A stretch of 64,000 nucleotides of DNA from Tessaracoccus coleopterorum. Its GTDB lineage: Bacteria > Actinomycetota > Actinomycetes > Propionibacteriales > Propionibacteriaceae. Both the position numbers and the translations under genes were made by a program. Below the pieces are notes generated by a model. That model did no database searches. It was not told the origin of the DNA and was given only the letters and a program-made list of their open reading frames with translations. The DNA is taken from NCBI RefSeq assembly GCF_011174705.1, contig NZ_JAANIJ010000001.1:1798001-1862000 (forward strand), given 5' to 3'. Below, piece after piece: positions 60,413 through 64,000 of the stretch (position 1 is the stretch's first letter; every line of letters starts with the position of its first letter).

Positions 60413-62881
60413 ATGAAGAATCAGACCACTGTCCTGGAGGTCGGTGGCTTGCACTGGGCCACCTCTGAACCGGTGATCGAAAAAACGCTCCGCGAACGCC
60501 CCGGCGTGCTCGCCGTCCAGGCCAGCGCCGTGTCCCAGACAGCGACGGTCACCTACGACCCGGACACGACGTCGGTGGCCCAGCTTGTCGGCTGGGTCAA
60601 CGAGTGCGGCTACCACTGCGCCGGACAATCGGTGCCCGACCACATGTGCCACCCCATGTCTGAACCGGCGCCGACCGACGCCCACACCGGGCACGATGCC
60701 CCACGCGGCAGGCCGGGCACGACGCCCATGCAGGGCAAGTGGCGCATGATGATGACGCCCATGCCCGGCACACCGGTCACGGGGGCGATGCGGATGAGGT
60801 TGACCGCTCCGCGCAGGCGGTGATGGGCCACGGCGGGCACCACGGTGGCGGGACGATGGAGGACATGGCCCGCGACATGCGCAACCGGTTCCTGGTTGCC
60901 CTGATCCTGTCGATCCCCATCACGATCTGGTCCCCGCTCGGGCGTGATGTGCTGGGGCTGAACCCGCCGCTGGCGTTCGGGCTGCGCGACGACGTCTTCA
61001 CCTTGCTCCTTTCGCTGCCGGTGGTGTTCTACTCTGCGTGGATCTTCTTCGACGGCGCTTACCGGGCGTTGCGGGCCAAGACGTTGGACATGATGGTCCT
61101 GGTGGCGGTCGCCGTGGGGCTGGGTGGCTCTACAGCTTGGTGGTCACCCTCACCGGCGGTGGTGAGGTCTTCTACGAGGCGGCCACCGTGTTGACCACGT
61201 TCGTGCTGCTGGGGCACTGGTTGGAGATGCGAGCCCGCGGCGGCGCGAACGACGCGGTACGCACGCTGCTGCAGCTGGCCCTTCCCTGGCCGTGGTGATT
61301 CGTGACGGCCAGCCCGTGGAGGTCCCCACCGCCGAGGTAGCCGTCGGCGATCTGCTGTTGGTACGGCCCGGCTCGAAGATCCCCACCGACGCAGTCGTGG
61401 AGGAGGGCGAGTCCGAGGTCGATGAGTCGATGGTCACCGGAGAATCGATGCCGGTGGAGAAGGCGCCCGGCGCGGCGGTGATCGGCGCCTCGATCAACAC
61501 CACCGGCACCTTGCGGGCCCGGGCGACCAAGGTCGGGGCGGACACCGCGCTGGCGCAAATCGTGAAGATGGTCCAGGAGGCCCAGAACTCCAAGGCCCCG
61601 GACAGCGTCTGGCCGACCGGGCGGCGTTCTGGTTGGTGTTCGTCGCCCTCATCGGCGGCACCGTGACCTTCACCGTGTGGATGCTCGCCGGCGCCGGCGT
61701 GCCGACGGCGATGCTGTTCGCGATCACCGTGGTGGTCATCACCTGCCCGACGCCCTGGGGCTGGCCACACCGATGGCGATCATGGTGGGCACCGGGCTCG
61801 GAGCCAAGCGGGGGTGCTGTTCAAGAACGCCACTGCCCTGGAGGGGACGGCAAAGATCGACACGGTGGTGATGGACAAGACCGGCACGCTGACCAAGGGC
61901 GAGCCGGAGGTCACCGACGTCATCACTGTCGGCATGAGCGAGGAGGAGATGCTGGCCCTGGTCGCCGCCGTCGAACGCGAGTCTGAGCACCCGCTGGCTC
62001 GAGCCATCGACAGCCATGCCGCTGCGCGCGGCGTGCCGGTGCTGAGCGTGAGCGAGTTCCTCAACGTTCCCGGGCACGGTGCCATGGCCACGGTGGACGG
62101 CCGGCGGGTCCTAGTCGGCAACCTGCGTCTCATGACCAGGGAGAACATCGACCTCGGCGACCTAGGCCAGCGGCGCGACGAGCTGGCCGCCTCGGGGCGC
62201 ACTGCGGTGCTGGTCGCCGTGGACGGACGCACGGTGGGTGTGATCGCACTGGCCGACGCCGCCCGCGACACGGCGGCCGCAGCCGTCGCGGCCCTGCACG
62301 AGTCCGGGATCGAGGTCGTGATGCTCACCGGCGACAACGAGGCCACAGCACTGCGCATCGCCGAGCAACTCGGCATCGACACGGTCATCGCCGAGGTCCT
62401 GCCCGGGACAAGGCCCAGAAGGTCACCGAGCTGCAGCAGGCCGGCAAGACGGTGGCGATGGTCGGCGATGGCGTCAACGACGCCCCGGCCCTCGCCCAGG
62501 CCGACATCGGCATCGCGATCGGTGCCGGTACGGACGTGGCGATCGAGACCGCGGACATCGTCCTGATGCGCTCCGACCCGCTGGACGTCTCCGTCGCGCT
62601 ACGCATCGGCGGGGCACCGTGCGCAAAGAGCGGCAGAACCTGGCCTGGGCGATCGGGTACAACGTCCTCGCGCTGCCCATCGCTGCGGGGTGTTCTACCC
62701 CGCCTTCGGTCTGATGCTGCGTCCCGAGATCGCGGCGCTGACAATGTCCGGTTCCACGGTCATCGTCACGCTCAACGCCCTGCTGCTCAAGCGGCTTAGG
62801 CTGCCCGCGCAACAAACCCCGGGCGCGCCCCAGCGCGCGGTCCAGGAACCGATCACACCAGTCCCGGCCGGGACCCGCTGA
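60413..62881 (+). CDS. P1B-type metal ATPase with CPD motif and His-rich linker, frameshifted
   Basis: Second heavy-metal ATPase, about 820 residues. The N-terminal domain [20 protein letters not shown] has the HMA fold but lacks CxxC. A Met/His-rich linker follows ([29 protein letters not shown]). The body shows [31 protein letters not shown], a metal motif reading [14 protein letters not shown] after repair, [23 protein letters not shown] and [18 protein letters not shown] in place of CPC or CPH points to a different P1B subgroup, as in some copper/silver or uncharacterised transporters. Frameshifts near 60730, 61122, 61285, 61605, 61752, 62403, 62615 and 62690. Confidence 0.85.
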
Positions 62882-62953
62882 CGGGGTTGGCGTGGACGTC
62901 CCTGTTGGCAGCACCGCTTCGCCGGCCGGAGCGGTGGCCCGGGGCCGAAGCCG

Positions 62954-63180
62954 TTGCGGATGCTGTGGATCACCGCGGCCTGGGCGGCGTGCTTCGTCGT
63001 GATCGAATGGGGGCTGCGCGACGCCCCGCTGCTGTGGTACGCCGCACTGCGTGCCCTCGTGGCCGGCCTCGCCCTGCTGGCCCTGGGCTCCATCCAGCAC
63101 CGCCCGCCCCGCGCGGCGCACATGCCTGGGGCCTGGTCACGGTCCTCGGGCTGGTCAACGTCACCCTCGCCTCCCGGAAC
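62954..63180 (+). pseudogene. Truncated EamA-family (DMT) transporter fragment
   Basis: The first two helices of a drug/metabolite transporter: WITAAWAACFVVIEWGLRDA and PLLWYAALRALVAGLALLAL, then after a missing base near 63125 GLVTVLGLVNVTLA, matching the EamA start. Homology ends at about 63175, after which no membrane segment appears. It is a genuine truncation, since the lost portion is several hundred residues. A TTG or the ATG at 62960 would be the start. Confidence 0.65.
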
Positions 63181-63602
63181 CCCCACCACCGCGGCGGTCC
63201 GCGCCGAAGCGGATCCTTCAACCATGGACTGGGTGGTGACCGACTCCACCACGTCGACCGATGTTAGGGAGGACGGCCGGCCGCGTCTCGTCGCTGTGAC
63301 GCGGTAGACAACACTCCCGGAACACCCCGTATCGCCCGTCCGGCCGTGCCGAACGGTGCACCGGCTGCCGACGGCACCGCCCCGTTACCTTGGTAGAGGC
63401 CCCTAAGTTGGGGTTACGGTCGCCGGGCCCGGCATGACTTACTGCCCCTGTCGTCGATGATCCGGGGGTGTTGTCACCGGGCCTGGTAGCGCCAGCTGAC
63501 CGCTGATAGGGACACGGCCTTGTGAAGGTCTCAACGTAGACGTGGGTGCGGCAGCTGACGCAACACCACATGCCCCGACGACCGCCGACCAGAGTTGGAG
63601 GG
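63181..63602. other. Non-coding stretch before IS110 transposase
   Basis: No gene seen. The left boundary of the IS110 element probably lies here, near a composition change about 63390-63420, but IS110 ends lack strong inverted repeats, so the junction cannot be fixed. Confidence 0.4.
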
Positions 63603-64000
63603 ATGGTGACCATCATGGAAGACGATGTTGGCTTCGACATCTGGTGCGGGCTCGACGTGGGCAAACAGGCCCACCACGCCTGCGCCCTCGACACAGCCGG
63701 GAAGAAGATCCTGGACAGGCCCTGCCGCAGGATCAGGCACGTCTGGAAGAGTTGCTGGCCAGCCTGCAGACCCAGGGCCGGGTCCTGATGATCGTGGACC
63801 AGCCCAACACGATCGGCGCTCTACCGATCGCCGTCGCCCGTTCGATGGGGATCCAGGTTGCCTACCTGCCCGGGCTGGCGATGCGCCGGATCGCTGACCT
63901 GCATCCTGGCAACGCCAAGACCGACGCCCGCGACGCATTCATCATCGCTGACGCTGCCCGGACCATGCCCCACACCCTCCGCCGTGTCGATCTCGGCGAG
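63603..64000 (+). CDS. IS110-family transposase, N-terminal part
   Basis: DEDD-type transposase cut by the right window edge. MVTIMEDDVGFDIWCGLDVG contains the first acidic catalytic residue in GLDVGKQAHH. After a missing base near 63718 the frame continues LEELLASLQTQGRVLMIVDQ, IQVAYLPGLAMRRIADLHPG and NAKTDARDAFIIADAARTMP with the DARDA motif of the RuvC-like domain. IS110 elements use a bridge RNA for target choice, which would be encoded upstream or downstream of the transposase. An ATG at 63615 is an alternative start. Confidence 0.88.

Overview
The window is high-GC actinobacterial chromosome around the replication origin. Gene content and order (tRNA-Ile, DUF3566, gyrA, gyrB, dciA, recF, gnd, dnaN, dnaA, oriC-type DnaA boxes, rpmH, rnpA, yidD, yidC, jag, rsmG, parS/parA/parB, trxA, trxB) fit a Propionibacteriaceae-like member of the Actinomycetota; no species can be named from sequence alone. 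A major caveat is that most genes, including essential ones (gyrA, recF, dnaA, yidC, rsmG, parA, parB, trxB), are broken by single-base frameshifts. In every case worked through by hand, the reading frame is restored by adding one G or C to a short G/C run. This looks like base-calling or assembly error, not gene decay, so broken genes are annotated at their full inferred extent.

Region 1-4,800 is a decayed mobile segment beside the 3' end of tRNA-Ile. It holds a tyrosine recombinase running off the left edge, a loxP-like inverted repeat, an IS256-family insertion sequence that cuts into a small gene, and a pair of small helix-turn-helix genes resembling excisionases. From 4,976 to 12,648 (minus strand) lie two type VII secretion-like proteins, DUF3566, gyrA and gyrB.

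From 12,834 to 20,306 are a TauE/SafE permease, a two-gene small-peptide unit, an M23 endopeptidase, a SIMPL protein, an NAD-dependent epimerase, dciA and a large secreted protein of unknown function. From 20,406 to 29,265 are recF, gnd, dnaN and dnaA, but dnaN is separated from oriC/dnaA by a VOC protein and an ABC exporter. From 29,621 rightwards come the rpmH-to-parB genes with three parS sites and a hairpin-bearing tandem repeat. Then follow SURF1, ddl, an aminotransferase, thioredoxin and its reductase, a truncated MurB-like protein, an acyl-CoA hydrolase family gene, a SorC regulator, an isochorismatase-family hydrolase, glpD and a four-gene cluster of mostly unknown proteins (46,551-49,589).

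From 49,731 to the right edge is a copper-resistance genomic island inserted next to tRNA-Ala (TGC) by a tyrosine integrase. It encodes a Tat/lipoprotein multicopper oxidase, a beta-propeller lipoprotein, a small His/Met-rich secreted protein, a membrane protein, its own Lgt, a CopA ATPase with an N-terminal cupredoxin-like domain and a C-terminal YHS domain, CsoR, an archaeal-type (type II) GAPDH and a second P1B ATPase with a CPD motif. Two palindromes of the form ATACCC-N4-GGGTAT (one with a single mismatch) precede the oxidase and copA and are the likely CsoR operators. The likely logic is that the ATPases export cytosolic copper, the oxidase and cupredoxin or Met/His modules handle it outside the membrane, Lgt anchors the two lipoproteins, and the spare GAPDH may replace a copper-sensitive housekeeping enzyme. 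The island ends in a truncated EamA fragment and the start of an IS110 transposase.
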